Shown here in pieces: positions 31,294 to 38,999 of a stretch of DNA of 38,999 bases. A program made the translations under genes and the position numbers. Location of the stretch: positions 1 to 38,999 of the forward strand of contig JAXHVO010000119.1 in NCBI GenBank assembly GCA_034189135.1, read 5' to 3'. Position 1 is the first letter of the stretch; the number at the start of each line of letters is the position of its first letter. The DNA is from Thermodesulfobacteriota bacterium. GTDB lineage: Bacteria > Desulfobacterota > Desulfobacteria > Desulfobacterales > JAUWMJ01. Below the pieces are notes generated by a model. That model was given only the letters and a program-made list of their open reading frames with translations. It made no database searches and was not told where the DNA came from.

Positions 31294-31791
31294 ATGAAAA
31301 AAATATCTGTTGTTATAATTCTATTTTTAACTGCGTCCGATCTTTATTCACAGGGTAGCGTTCATATTTATTCAACCGGATCGATCATGGAAATTGACCG
31401 ATGCGCTTCAGCCTGGCTAATTAAAAAATTCGTAGATAAGAAAGCTGTATTCAAGTTTTTTCCTGATGGGGAGATTATCGAAGTCGGAATTCCTTTTGAT
31501 ACACCTGATGCCGAGCTGTCGCGTACACATCGTCGGTCAACCTTTGAGGTTATTATGGATACGTACCAGATTGTCGATCACAGATTGGAAACATTAAAGA
31601 AAAATATTCATGATATAGAAATAAATTTCTGGGGGAAAAAGGGTTCAGCGGAATCAACAATTTTTGCCGCGGATGTAAATAAGATAATCAACCAGGCAAA
31701 GAATAATGATGATTGTCTGGAGAAGTGTTTTATCTACCTTGATAAGATGATCGAAAATAGGGATCTTTCTCAGAAGATAAAAGTGAAATAA
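31294..31791 (+). CDS. Exported ChrB-domain protein (chromate-resistance-type)
   Basis: Matches the C-terminal ChrB domain: IMEIDRCASAWLIKKFVDKK, FFPDGEIIEVGIPFDTPDAE and LSRTHRRSTFEVIMDTYQIV. ChrB proteins sense or bind chromate and regulate or assist ChrA efflux. Here the domain stands alone behind a signal peptide (MKKISVVIILFLTASDLYSQ), so it acts outside the cytoplasm. The start is uncertain: in-frame ATGs at 31276 and 31288 and a GTG at 31249 are also open, and the best Shine-Dalgarno (AAAGGAG) is too far upstream of all. No chrA is in the window; the ABC importer follows after 60 bp. Confidence 0.75.
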   Translation: MKKISVVIILFLTASDLYSQGSVHIYSTGSIMEIDRCASAWLIKKFVDKKAVFKFFPDGEIIEVGIPFDTPDAELSRTHRRSTFEVIMDTYQIVDHRLETLKKNIHDIEINFWGKKGSAESTIFAADVNKIINQAKNNDDCLEKCFIYLDKMIENRDLSQKIKVK

Positions 31792-31851
31792 TAGCAGTTT
31801 TGGGAATTCAAATTTTTATAAAAAAGGAGCGTAACAGGAAAGGGAGGAATT

Positions 31852-32868
31852 TTGCAGAAAATAGTATTGGGGTGTGTTGTTTTAATTGTTTTGGTTGGCG
31901 GGGGACGCATTGGTTATTATGCTGATGCAAGGGAAGTGGTGGTTTTTACAGCACTGGACCAGATCTTTTCGGAACCGATCCTGCAGGATTTTGAAAAAGC
32001 AACCGGTATCACTGTCAAAGCCGTTTACGATATTGAAGCCACCAAAACCACCGGGCTGGTTAACCGGCTGATTGCCGAGAAGAAGAATCCCCAATGCGAT
32101 GTTTTCTGGAATAATGAGGTCATCAAATCGATTATACTAAAACGCAAAGGAATTATTACTCCTTATGTATCTCCGGCATCTGTAGATATTCCAATCCACT
32201 TTAAAGATAAAGATGGATACTGGACCGGCTTTGCGGCCCGCGCACGGGTTTTGGTGATAAACACCGAACTTGTTGATAATAATCAACAACCGGATTCCAT
32301 CTTCAATCTGACCGATTCCAGATGGAAGGGAAAAATTGCTATAGCAAATCCGCTGTTCGGTACAACATCCACCCATGTGGCCGCATTGTTTTCCTATTTA
32401 GGTAAAGATAAAGCCCGGCAGTATTTTGAAAATCTGAAAAAAAATCAAATCAGGATTGTCGACGGTAACTCAGTTGTCAAAGACCAGGTGGGTGCCGGGG
32501 AGTTGAAGGCCGGTTTTACGGATACGGATGATGTCAATATGGGTTTAAAATTCGGAATGCCGCTTCGACCATTATACCCGGACAAAAGAGGAATGGGAAC
32601 CCTGTTGATACCCAATACGGTGAGCTTGATCGCTAATTGCCCCAACCCTAACGAAGGAAAAGAATTAATCGATTATTTACTCAGCAAAGAGGTTGAAAAG
32701 AAGCTGGCATTTTCCCCATCGGTACAAATGCCTTTAAGGCCCGATGTTCCGACGCCAGAAAATTTTGTAAACATTGCTCAAATTAAGGCAATGGAAGTCA
32801 ATTATGAGAAGGTGGCGGATGAAATGGATGGTGCCGTCATTTTCGTGCAAAATCTGTTTATTCGATAA
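31852..32868 (+). CDS. Ferric-iron-type ABC transporter substrate-binding protein
   Basis: Periplasmic binding protein of the FbpA/AfuA class. It starts at TTG, supported by GGGAGG 5 bases upstream, and has a signal peptide (QKIVLGCVVLIVLVGGGRIG). Mature motifs: VVVFTALDQIFSEPILQDFE, NPQCDVFWNNEVIKSIILKR, GYWTGFAARARVLVINTELV, KGKIAIANPLFGTTSTHVAA and IPNTVSLIANCPNPNEGKEL. The length of 338 aa is normal. Typical FbpA paired tyrosines are not obvious, so Fe(III) is a family-level guess; another metal or an oxyanion is possible given the ChrB neighbour. Confidence 0.87.
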   Translation: MQKIVLGCVVLIVLVGGGRIGYYADAREVVVFTALDQIFSEPILQDFEKATGITVKAVYDIEATKTTGLVNRLIAEKKNPQCDVFWNNEVIKSIILKRKGIITPYVSPASVDIPIHFKDKDGYWTGFAARARVLVINTELVDNNQQPDSIFNLTDSRWKGKIAIANPLFGTTSTHVAALFSYLGKDKARQYFENLKKNQIRIVDGNSVVKDQVGAGELKAGFTDTDDVNMGLKFGMPLRPLYPDKRGMGTLLIPNTVSLIANCPNPNEGKELIDYLLSKEVEKKLAFSPSVQMPLRPDVPTPENFVNIAQIKAMEVNYEKVADEMDGAVIFVQNLFIR

Positions 32869-32940
32869 AACCCGTTACGAAAGGACATCGCCATACAACC
32901 CAAACCCATTACATATTTATCGATTTTTCTATTTACGGCT

Positions 32941-34488
32941 GTGGCTATATTGCCCATCGGGCTGATGTTTGCTCATTCCATCCATATTGATGGAGAATTG
33001 TCCTTGGAACATTATCGGACCGTATTTACGGATATGAGACAATTGACTCTGCTTTTAAAAACCTTGGTGCTGGCATCAGGTGTCACTATATTTTGCCTGA
33101 TTATAGGAGTATCGTTTGCGTTTTTACTGGCGCGTACCGATGTATATGGGAGAAGAATCTGGCAATGGTTATACCTCCTGCCGTTATGTATTCCGCCTTA
33201 CCTTCATGCTGTAACCTGGATCTGTCTCCTGAAGGAAAAAGGTTTAGTCAACACATTTCTGATAAAATGGTTTCATCTTAAAGCACCTTTAATCGATATT
33301 TACGGCATTAGCGGGTCTATGGTTGTGTTAACTTTTTCCTATTTTCCCTTTATCGTTTTGTTAACCCTTTCCGGTTTCCATACCATGGACCAGCGGATGG
33401 AAGACGCTGCCCGGCTGAATTACCGGCCATTTGGCGTGATGAAAAAAGTAACGCTTCCCTTGATCAGTCCGTATATTTTTTCCGGGGCCGTATTTGTTTT
33501 CATCTTCTCCTTGTTTAACTATGGCGTTCCGGCCCTGTTGCGGGTGCACACTTATCCGGTGGAGATATTTGCCCGGTTTAGTGCTTTTTATAATGAAGGC
33601 GGGGCCACGGCTCAATCTTTTCCGATAGCGGTGATTGCCCTGATCCTGATTACATTTCAGCGATATTATATGGGGTCACGCTCTTATGTTACCATAAACA
33701 CGGAAAGCAAAGGCGCTTCAATTTTTTACCTGAACAGATACCGGGCGGTTGCCGGCTTGTTTATTTTTGTGATTATACTGTTTTCAGTGGTGTTACCGCT
33801 GGTCATTCTATCGATGCAAGCCGGATCATTCAAAAGCTATCAGGTGGCTTTCAGCAAATCGTCAAGGGAAATCATCACCACTGTTTCTCTTTCCGTAGTA
33901 GCTGCTACGGCAATGATCTGCCTGGCTTATTTTCTTTCACATCCTATTGAGGATAGACAGGTTAAGGGGCATACTTTGCTGGATTATTTAACTTTTGCTC
34001 CTTTTGCTTTTCCGGCCACCGCACTTGGTATCGGGATGATCCGTTTTTGGAATCGACCGCTGACGGAAGCGATTTACAATAGTTCGCTTATCGTTGTGCT
34101 TGCCTATATCGCCCGCTTTATTCCTTTTTCTATACGTACCTTAAATTCAAATTTAAAACAGATCAGTACGAGCGTAATAGAAGCCGCGGTATTATGTGAA
34201 AAATCCTGGTTTAAAAGAACGGTGAAGATTCAACTGCCCCTTTCACTTAAAGGGGTGGCAGCCGGTTGGGTGATCGCTTTTATTTTATGTACGGGTGAGT
34301 TAGGCGCCACACTTTTGGTGATACCACCCGGTAACGGTTCAATTTCTCTAAAAATTTATACCCTGATGCATTATGGGGCCAATAAGATTGTGGCGGCTTT
34401 GGCATTGATAGTAATCGGAATCAATTTACTAATATCCTTTACAGTTCTTTCAAGCATGCGCTTTGGCTGGCGAAGGCAGCAGATTTAG
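32941..34488 (+). CDS. ABC transporter permease, FbpB-type double-domain
   Basis: Inner-membrane permease with two fused BPD_transp_1 units, about 12 helices. Each half carries the EAA-type cytoplasmic loop: MEDAARLNYRPFGVMKKVTL (first) and VIEAAVLCEKSWFKRTVKIQ (second). Fusion of both units in one chain is typical for Fe(III) importers. The GTG start used here cuts into the first helix; the frame is open back to the preceding stop, and AAAGGA sits 7 bases before an ATA at 32893 that would add MQPKPITYLSIFLFTA (with initiator Met) and complete that helix. The true start is therefore probably upstream and non-canonical. Confidence 0.88.
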   Translation: MAILPIGLMFAHSIHIDGELSLEHYRTVFTDMRQLTLLLKTLVLASGVTIFCLIIGVSFAFLLARTDVYGRRIWQWLYLLPLCIPPYLHAVTWICLLKEKGLVNTFLIKWFHLKAPLIDIYGISGSMVVLTFSYFPFIVLLTLSGFHTMDQRMEDAARLNYRPFGVMKKVTLPLISPYIFSGAVFVFIFSLFNYGVPALLRVHTYPVEIFARFSAFYNEGGATAQSFPIAVIALILITFQRYYMGSRSYVTINTESKGASIFYLNRYRAVAGLFIFVIILFSVVLPLVILSMQAGSFKSYQVAFSKSSREIITTVSLSVVAATAMICLAYFLSHPIEDRQVKGHTLLDYLTFAPFAFPATALGIGMIRFWNRPLTEAIYNSSLIVVLAYIARFIPFSIRTLNSNLKQISTSVIEAAVLCEKSWFKRTVKIQLPLSLKGVAAGWVIAFILCTGELGATLLVIPPGNGSISLKIYTLMHYGANKIVAALALIVIGINLLISFTVLSSMRFGWRRQQI

Positions 34489-34506
34489 GAAATGGTTTAG
34501 GGAAAA

Positions 34507-35250
34507 ATGATTGAACTTTGCAGCATCGATCACAGTTACGGAAAAAAAAGGGTCTTAAATGGCTTAAACCTGAAGGTTGATTCCGGAGAATGTCTGGCTC
34601 TTTTAGGCCCTTCGGGATGTGGCAAAACAACTGCATTGCGTTTAATTGCCGGCCTGGAAAGACCCGAAAGGGGAGAAATCCGAATCAACGAGCGCCTGGT
34701 CAGTTCTCCAAGAAAGCTGATTCCGCCATATAATCGTTCGATCAGCATGGTATTCCAGGACCTGGCCTTGTGGCCGCATATGAATGTGGAGAAACACATC
34801 GATTTTGCCCTGGTGTCGCATATTAAAAGCAACAAAATAAAATCGGAAAAAACAAAAAAAATATTACACTTGGTACACCTTGAAAAGCACTCCGAAAGTT
34901 ATCCCCACCAGCTATCCGGCGGGGAAAAACAACGTCTCGCACTGGCCAGGGCGCTGGTAAATGAGCCGAAAATATTACTTCTGGATGAGCCTTTCTCTGG
35001 GCTGGATACCGATTTAAGAAATGAAATGCTTCATCAAACAAAAAGAATTATCAACAAAATGAACATGACTACCATTTATGTCACCCATGATGAAAGAGAA
35101 GCGGTTTTTATAGCCGATAGAATCATGCTGATAAAAAGCGGCAAGATCAATCAAATAAAAATTACGAATAAAAAAATAATCTGTTTGAATAATAAAATAC
35201 ATAACAGCCAGACAAGGGAAAGAGAAAATGAAAAGAGAATTCAGCATTAA
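34507..35250 (+). CDS. ABC transporter ATP-binding protein, FbpC/PotA-like
   Basis: Energises the permease. Walker A GPSGCGKTT (34-42), Q-loop in SMVFQDLALWPHM, signature LSGGEKQRLALARAL, Walker B ILLLDEPFSGLD and switch His in TIYVTHDEREAVF are all intact. At 247 aa it is shorter than FbpC/PotA: after the nucleotide-binding domain only about 30 basic residues remain, so the usual C-terminal regulatory (TOBE-like) domain is missing. The gene starts 18 bp after the permease, and its last 23 bp overlap the FlgD-Ig-like gene. Confidence 0.93.
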   Translation: MIELCSIDHSYGKKRVLNGLNLKVDSGECLALLGPSGCGKTTALRLIAGLERPERGEIRINERLVSSPRKLIPPYNRSISMVFQDLALWPHMNVEKHIDFALVSHIKSNKIKSEKTKKILHLVHLEKHSESYPHQLSGGEKQRLALARALVNEPKILLLDEPFSGLDTDLRNEMLHQTKRIINKMNMTTIYVTHDEREAVFIADRIMLIKSGKINQIKITNKKIICLNNKIHNSQTRERENEKRIQH

Positions 35251-36337
35251 ACGGATATCCGGTTTGAATTTCATGCTCCTGGTTTCGATTTTACTTGTTT
35301 TTTCACTGCCGCCTGCCCACGCAGGTCGATTGCTGCATGCGGTCCGTATTGAGCCACAAAAAATTGATGTCTTTAAAAACGAAACAGTACAGATTTCCTG
35401 GCACCAGTCAGAAGAAGGCAATCTGGACGTTTTTATTTGTAATTTGGATGGAATAATAGTCCGAACATTTTACCACCGGGAAGATTTAAAAAGCGGCAGT
35501 TATATCGTAGCCTGGGATGGCCGCGATACTTCGGGAAGATTATGTCCCAATGGGATATACATACCCATTATAAAAATCAGATCAAAAAGATGGGGCCGTG
35601 AGCTTTATAATCCCACCGACTCTCCCTGGGGAGAGGATCGCACCATAAAAGATTTGAATTATGATTTCAAGAGCCGGACCATCAATTATACCCTAGCCAA
35701 ACCGATGCTGTGCAAAATGAGAGTCGGACTAAAAGAAGGGGGGCCTTGTTATAAAACTATATTCGAATGGCAGCCGCATGAGGCGGGATATCATGAAAAA
35801 CAATGGGACGGGAAGGATTTAAACGGTATTGTCGAGGTATGGAAAAAAGATAAATTTCAGATTGTACTCGATGGGTTTTCAGTACCCAAAGAGGCCATAT
35901 TCCTTGAAGGGTCTGAAAATCCGTCCCACCGGTTTAAAGGAATTGAAAAAAGATTTTCCCTTAATCCGCCGCGGGGGGAAAAAATTATGGTCCATGCGCT
36001 GCATAAAAGAGAGTTTTGCCATGACATACCGATAAAAGTAGATTTGATTGGCACCCGGGGAACCATAAAAGGCAGCCCGATCATTGGTGGTACTGCCGAT
36101 ATCAAAGTGATGACTGCATATAAAAGCGATTTGGAGCATATCATACGGGAAAGATTTGAACTCTATCAGTTTATGGATGGAAATTTTGTATATGAAGCTC
36201 CCCAAAAAACACTGCCTGTTATTATGAAACTAAATACGAACAAGTTTACCAACGGACTCCATATATTCACGATTAATCTAAGAACCTCGGAAGATCATGT
36301 GGGAACCTATTCAATGAAAGTATATATCAAGAACTGA
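35228..36337 (+). CDS. Exported protein with FlgD-type Ig domains
   Basis: A 369-aa secreted protein. Signal peptide (FMLLVSILLVFSLPPAHAG). The first FlgD_ig module (about 40-120) has FKNETVQISWHQSE, GSYIVAWDGRDTSGRLCPNG and IYIPIIKIRS. A second begins about 150 with FEWQPHEAGYHEKQWDGKDL. The C-terminal third has beta-rich repeats without a named domain. Such modules occur in extracellular and cell-surface assemblies, not only in flagellar hooks. It overlaps the ABC ATPase gene by 23 bp, so translation may be coupled, although a functional link to import is not obvious. The YD-repeat gene follows 39 bp later. Confidence 0.72.
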   Translation: MKREFSIKRISGLNFMLLVSILLVFSLPPAHAGRLLHAVRIEPQKIDVFKNETVQISWHQSEEGNLDVFICNLDGIIVRTFYHREDLKSGSYIVAWDGRDTSGRLCPNGIYIPIIKIRSKRWGRELYNPTDSPWGEDRTIKDLNYDFKSRTINYTLAKPMLCKMRVGLKEGGPCYKTIFEWQPHEAGYHEKQWDGKDLNGIVEVWKKDKFQIVLDGFSVPKEAIFLEGSENPSHRFKGIEKRFSLNPPRGEKIMVHALHKREFCHDIPIKVDLIGTRGTIKGSPIIGGTADIKVMTAYKSDLEHIIRERFELYQFMDGNFVYEAPQKTLPVIMKLNTNKFTNGLHIFTINLRTSEDHVGTYSMKVYIKN

Positions 36338-36376
36338 ACCATGGACCAAAATTAAAGAAGAATAAGGGGGATAGCC

Positions 36377-36790
36377 ATGTCCACCAGGCTGATTGAATAT
36401 AAAAGGTTGATGACTGCAGTCATTTTTATTTTAGGTATCGGCATCAGCGCCTATGCTCAGGAGATTGTTAATTATTCCTATGATGATATGAACCGTTTGG
36501 AAAGAGCCGTTTATGCAGATGGTTCCGTGGTTGATTATACCTATGATTTAATGGGAAATCGCTTCACTAAAAACATTGCGGTAAACGGCTCCCCTGCCAA
36601 CAATACACCCAACATGCCCGCGCAGCCGTCACCGGCCGATGCAGTAACGAACGTCGATCCGTTAAGTGTGTCAATCTCATGGAACGGCAGTGACCCGGAT
36701 GTCGGGGATGAGCTGTTACCTCATCTGACCCTGTATTGTATGCCAGGACACGATCCACTGAAGTGCAAATCGAACCACTTGATATTTTAA
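36377..36790 (+). CDS. N-terminal part of a YD-repeat / Ig-like surface protein, ended by a frameshift
   Basis: Starts with AAGGGGG 7 bases before ATG and a signal peptide (LMTAVIFILGIGISAYAQ). One RHS/YD unit follows: VNYSYDDMNRLERAVYADGS and VVDYTYDLMGNRF. After a Pro-rich linker an Fn3/Ig-like domain starts (SVSISWNGSDPDVGDE), but the frame ends after 28 more, less domain-like, residues. The domain resumes in the -1 frame, as described in the next entry. Loss of one base near 36753-36760 (after the codon for the Asp-Pro of GHDP) explains the break. Single-YD plus Ig plus beta-helix proteins are typical of secreted proteins in this group. Confidence 0.7.
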   Translation: MSTRLIEYKRLMTAVIFILGIGISAYAQEIVNYSYDDMNRLERAVYADGSVVDYTYDLMGNRFTKNIAVNGSPANNTPNMPAQPSPADAVTNVDPLSVSISWNGSDPDVGDELLPHLTLYCMPGHDPLKCKSNHLIF

Positions 36791-38999
36791 AAACCTATTT
36801 CTGGAAAATCGTTGTCAAGGATTCTCGCGGAGGCATGACAGCAGGACCGGTCTGGAGCTTTACGACGATTAATAATCCACCCAACGCACCGGTATATCAA
36901 CTGCCGCATCATTCAGGCGAAATCGTACCGGAAAATGTACGCTTAACCTGGGCAGAAGCAACAGACCCCAATCCGGGCGATACTATCAGCGGTTATGATA
37001 TTTATTTCGGGACCACATCCAGCCCACCGCTTGCAGCAAGTAATCACAATGACACCCATTATTCGGCCGGAAATTTGAATCCGGATACCACCTATTTTTG
37101 GAAAATTGTCGCCAGAGACAATCATGACGCCCAAAGCCCAGGCAGTCCGCTATGGTCTTTTAAAACCTATGACCATGCACCGGTGGTTCTTTCCAACCCC
37201 ACCTATTCATCCGATACCACCCTGACTAAAAATGGTGGACCGTATATTGTTCAGGGTTCGATGACGATAGATCTCGGGGTTGTGTTAACCATTGAACCCG
37301 GTACAATTTTCAAATTTGAAAACGGCGCAACACTGAAAGTAAACGGGACGCTGGCTGCTCAAGGCAATGCAGGAAATCAAATCATTTTTACTTCCTGTAA
37401 GGATGATCGTTACGGGGGCGATACGAATGGCGACGGGAATGCGTCCGCGCCGGATCGGGGTGACTGGGGAGGCATTTCGGTAACCATCGGACCCAGCAGT
37501 GGAGCAGTGACCTTAAAATATTGCCGTATCGAATTTGCAACCACCGGGATTTCGGTTGCTGTTGACGGCAATAGTGCGGCATTGACTATTACCGAAAATG
37601 TCATCCGGAACCACTTGGAAGACGGGATATTTGTTGACGGGCGCAATGGTGCATCCATCAGCGCAGCTCTAAGCAATAATCAGGTTGAGGAAAACGGCGG
37701 AAACGGCATTCATTTTTACACCACAGATCAGTCTTCCCAGCTATCCGGACAAATTTCAGCGTCCGTCATTTCTCAAAATGAAGGATATGGCATCTATGTG
37801 CATACCTATAGCAAGGCTTTATGTGATCTGGATATAATCGGCAACACCATCGGTCACAATCAGGACAGTGGTATTTACGCTTTTTCTCATTACGCTTATC
37901 AATACACAACATTATTGACCATTAAGAATAATACCATTGATGAAAGTGGAACCGGCATTTACTGTTATGCGGCATTAAGCGAAATGAGCGCCGATATTAT
38001 CGGGAATGTGTGCCGTAACGGAAACGACGGAATTAAATGCATTGGCTATTCCGGAGCGAGGCCTTTATATGCTTTGATTACTGATAATGAAGTTTATGCG
38101 AACAGCAATATCGGGATTTATTGTTATTCTCGCAGTGCCAAGCTCTATCCCGAGATTCGCCAAAATAAAGTATATAACAATCAAAACGGCGGGGTACATT
38201 GTTTAAGATACGATGAAGGAGTTAATCATATCATAGAACCGGTCATAACCTTGAATGAAGTCTATGAAAATGAAGGTTATGGGATATTTTGTCATACCAG
38301 TGCTGAGGCGATTTTGCTTTATAATGAAGTCCGCAGCAATTTAAGCACAGGCGTGTATATCAAAGACAATGATGTCTCTGTTATCCATTTTAACAATATG
38401 TATAATAATGCCGGTAGCAGTGAAATGGAAAATGGTAATACCACGGCGGTGAATGCTCGCTTTAATTATTGGGGGAGTTATGGGACCTATGAAATTGAAA
38501 GCGGAAACAACCCCAAAAATATTTCCCGGATTTATGATATCTACGATGATATAGAAAGAGGTACTGCTTACTATATGCCATCATTACCAAGCATTTTAGC
38601 CTTGCCATCAACGCATGTATCAAAGATCACATCGCCCTTGACTGATCATGAGCAGAAATCCTCCGTGGTCAATATTAAAGGTATCGCCGTATCGCCCAAC
38701 GGGGTGGATTTTGTGGAAGTCAGCACGGACAACGGAATGACCTGGACCACGGCAGACGGTGCGGAAAGCTGGAATATCGAGCTAACCTTTCCGGGTGACG
38801 GAACCTATACGGTTCTTTCCCGCGTGACCGACAAGCTCAGTCAGGTGGAAACACCGGGAAGCGGGGTAACCTTTACTGTTAACAGCAGCCTGCCGACCAC
38901 CAAAGGAACGCTGACCGGTAACGAGACCTGGTCCGGCGAGGTGGCCATTACCGGGGATGTGATTGTTCCCCAGGGAGTCACCCTGACCATCGATCCGGG
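36712..38999 (+). CDS. C-terminal continuation: Fn3/Ig-like repeats and right-handed beta-helix, open at the window edge
   Basis: A stop-free frame from 36712 to the last base (762 codons), the reading-frame continuation of the YD protein. Segments: end of an Ig/Fn3-like unit (TYFWKIVVKDSRGGMTAGP then VWSFTT), a complete second one (VRLTWAEATDPNPGDTISGY, PDTTYFWKIVARD, LWSFKTYD), then a long parallel beta-helix (about 37200-38480) with repeated xxNxI/V...GIYxY turns such as NVIRNHLEDGIFVDG, SQNEGYGIYV and NEVYENEGYGIFC. A further Ig-like unit (VEVSTDNGMTWTTADG) and another LTGNETWSG helix cap follow. Beta-helix folds often bind or cleave polysaccharide; no catalytic signature seen. No own start codon: it depends on the frame upstream. 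Confidence 0.75.

Noticed and set aside
36785-36795. TTTTAAAAACC as a programmed frameshift site for the YD protein
   Set aside because: In the reading frame used, slipping there would not reach the downstream -1 frame with correct codon-anticodon pairing, and domain continuity places the break about 30 bases earlier.
1-38999. CRISPR array
   Set aside because: No series of regularly spaced direct repeats with unique spacers was found; the only direct repeats are the two-copy cases listed.

Overview
The window looks like chromosome from a Gram-negative, probably sulfate-reducing member of the Desulfobacterota (Desulfobacterales-like). The basis is moderate-to-low GC, a TonB/outer-membrane receptor system, TRAP transport, paired bactofilins, a LarB homologue, and secreted YD-repeat/Ig/beta-helix proteins of a type common in that group. 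This placement is inference from gene content; no rRNA or marker phylogeny is available here.

Layout. (1) 1-4.3 kb, minus strand: a small SAM methyltransferase, an 80-aa conserved protein, a large membrane protein with a spermidine-synthase-like core, and a protein-isoaspartate methyltransferase that carries a signal peptide. (2) 4.5-8.4 kb, plus strand: two bactofilins, then a complete DctP-DctQ-DctM TRAP transporter, followed by an element with 38-bp inverted termini. (3) 8.7-15.05 kb, minus strand: a cobalamin-riboswitch operon. Reading downstream it has promoter, riboswitch, intrinsic terminator, BtuB-like receptor, an exported BtuF-CbiZ fusion, ExbB, ExbD and TonB. Maf lies just upstream. 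No BtuC or BtuD is present. (4) 15.8-17.7 kb: a Rossmann-fold protein with cysteine clusters and an AMP-nucleosidase-like enzyme. (5) 17.8-22.6 kb: tRNA-Leu(UAA), a decayed tyrosine-recombinase C-terminus, a few cargo-like genes (45-aa protein, ChaN/Tiki-like exported protein, class III cyclase with 2TM and TM2 domains, Arg-rich peptide, PilZ protein) and much non-coding repeat-rich DNA. It ends at a degenerate copy of the tRNA 3' end and reads as a fossil integrated element. A parS-like palindrome lies just beyond it. (6) 23-30.7 kb: a 628-aa membrane protein with duplicated FliM-N-like motifs and C-terminal LRR-like repeats, small membrane and exported proteins, LarB, a coiled-coil membrane protein, GuaA, a TrpF-like protein lacking the catalytic cysteine, and EF-P. 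(7) 30.7-35.2 kb: a roughly 300-bp control region with four 18-bp palindromes, then an exported ChrB-domain protein and a ferric-iron-type ABC importer (binding protein, double permease, ATPase). (8) 35.2 kb to the end: a FlgD-Ig-like exported protein, and a YD/Fn3/beta-helix surface protein interrupted by one frameshift and running off the window.

Together, region 3 is a self-contained B12-responsive corrinoid capture system with an unusual periplasmic amidohydrolase fusion. Region 7 looks like a regulated metal or oxyanion uptake operon with its own duplicated operator. The best candidates for undescribed biology are the palindrome array upstream of the ChrB/ABC operon, the exported BtuF-CbiZ fusion, the TrpF-like protein without its catalytic cysteine, and the motif-duplicated LRR membrane protein.
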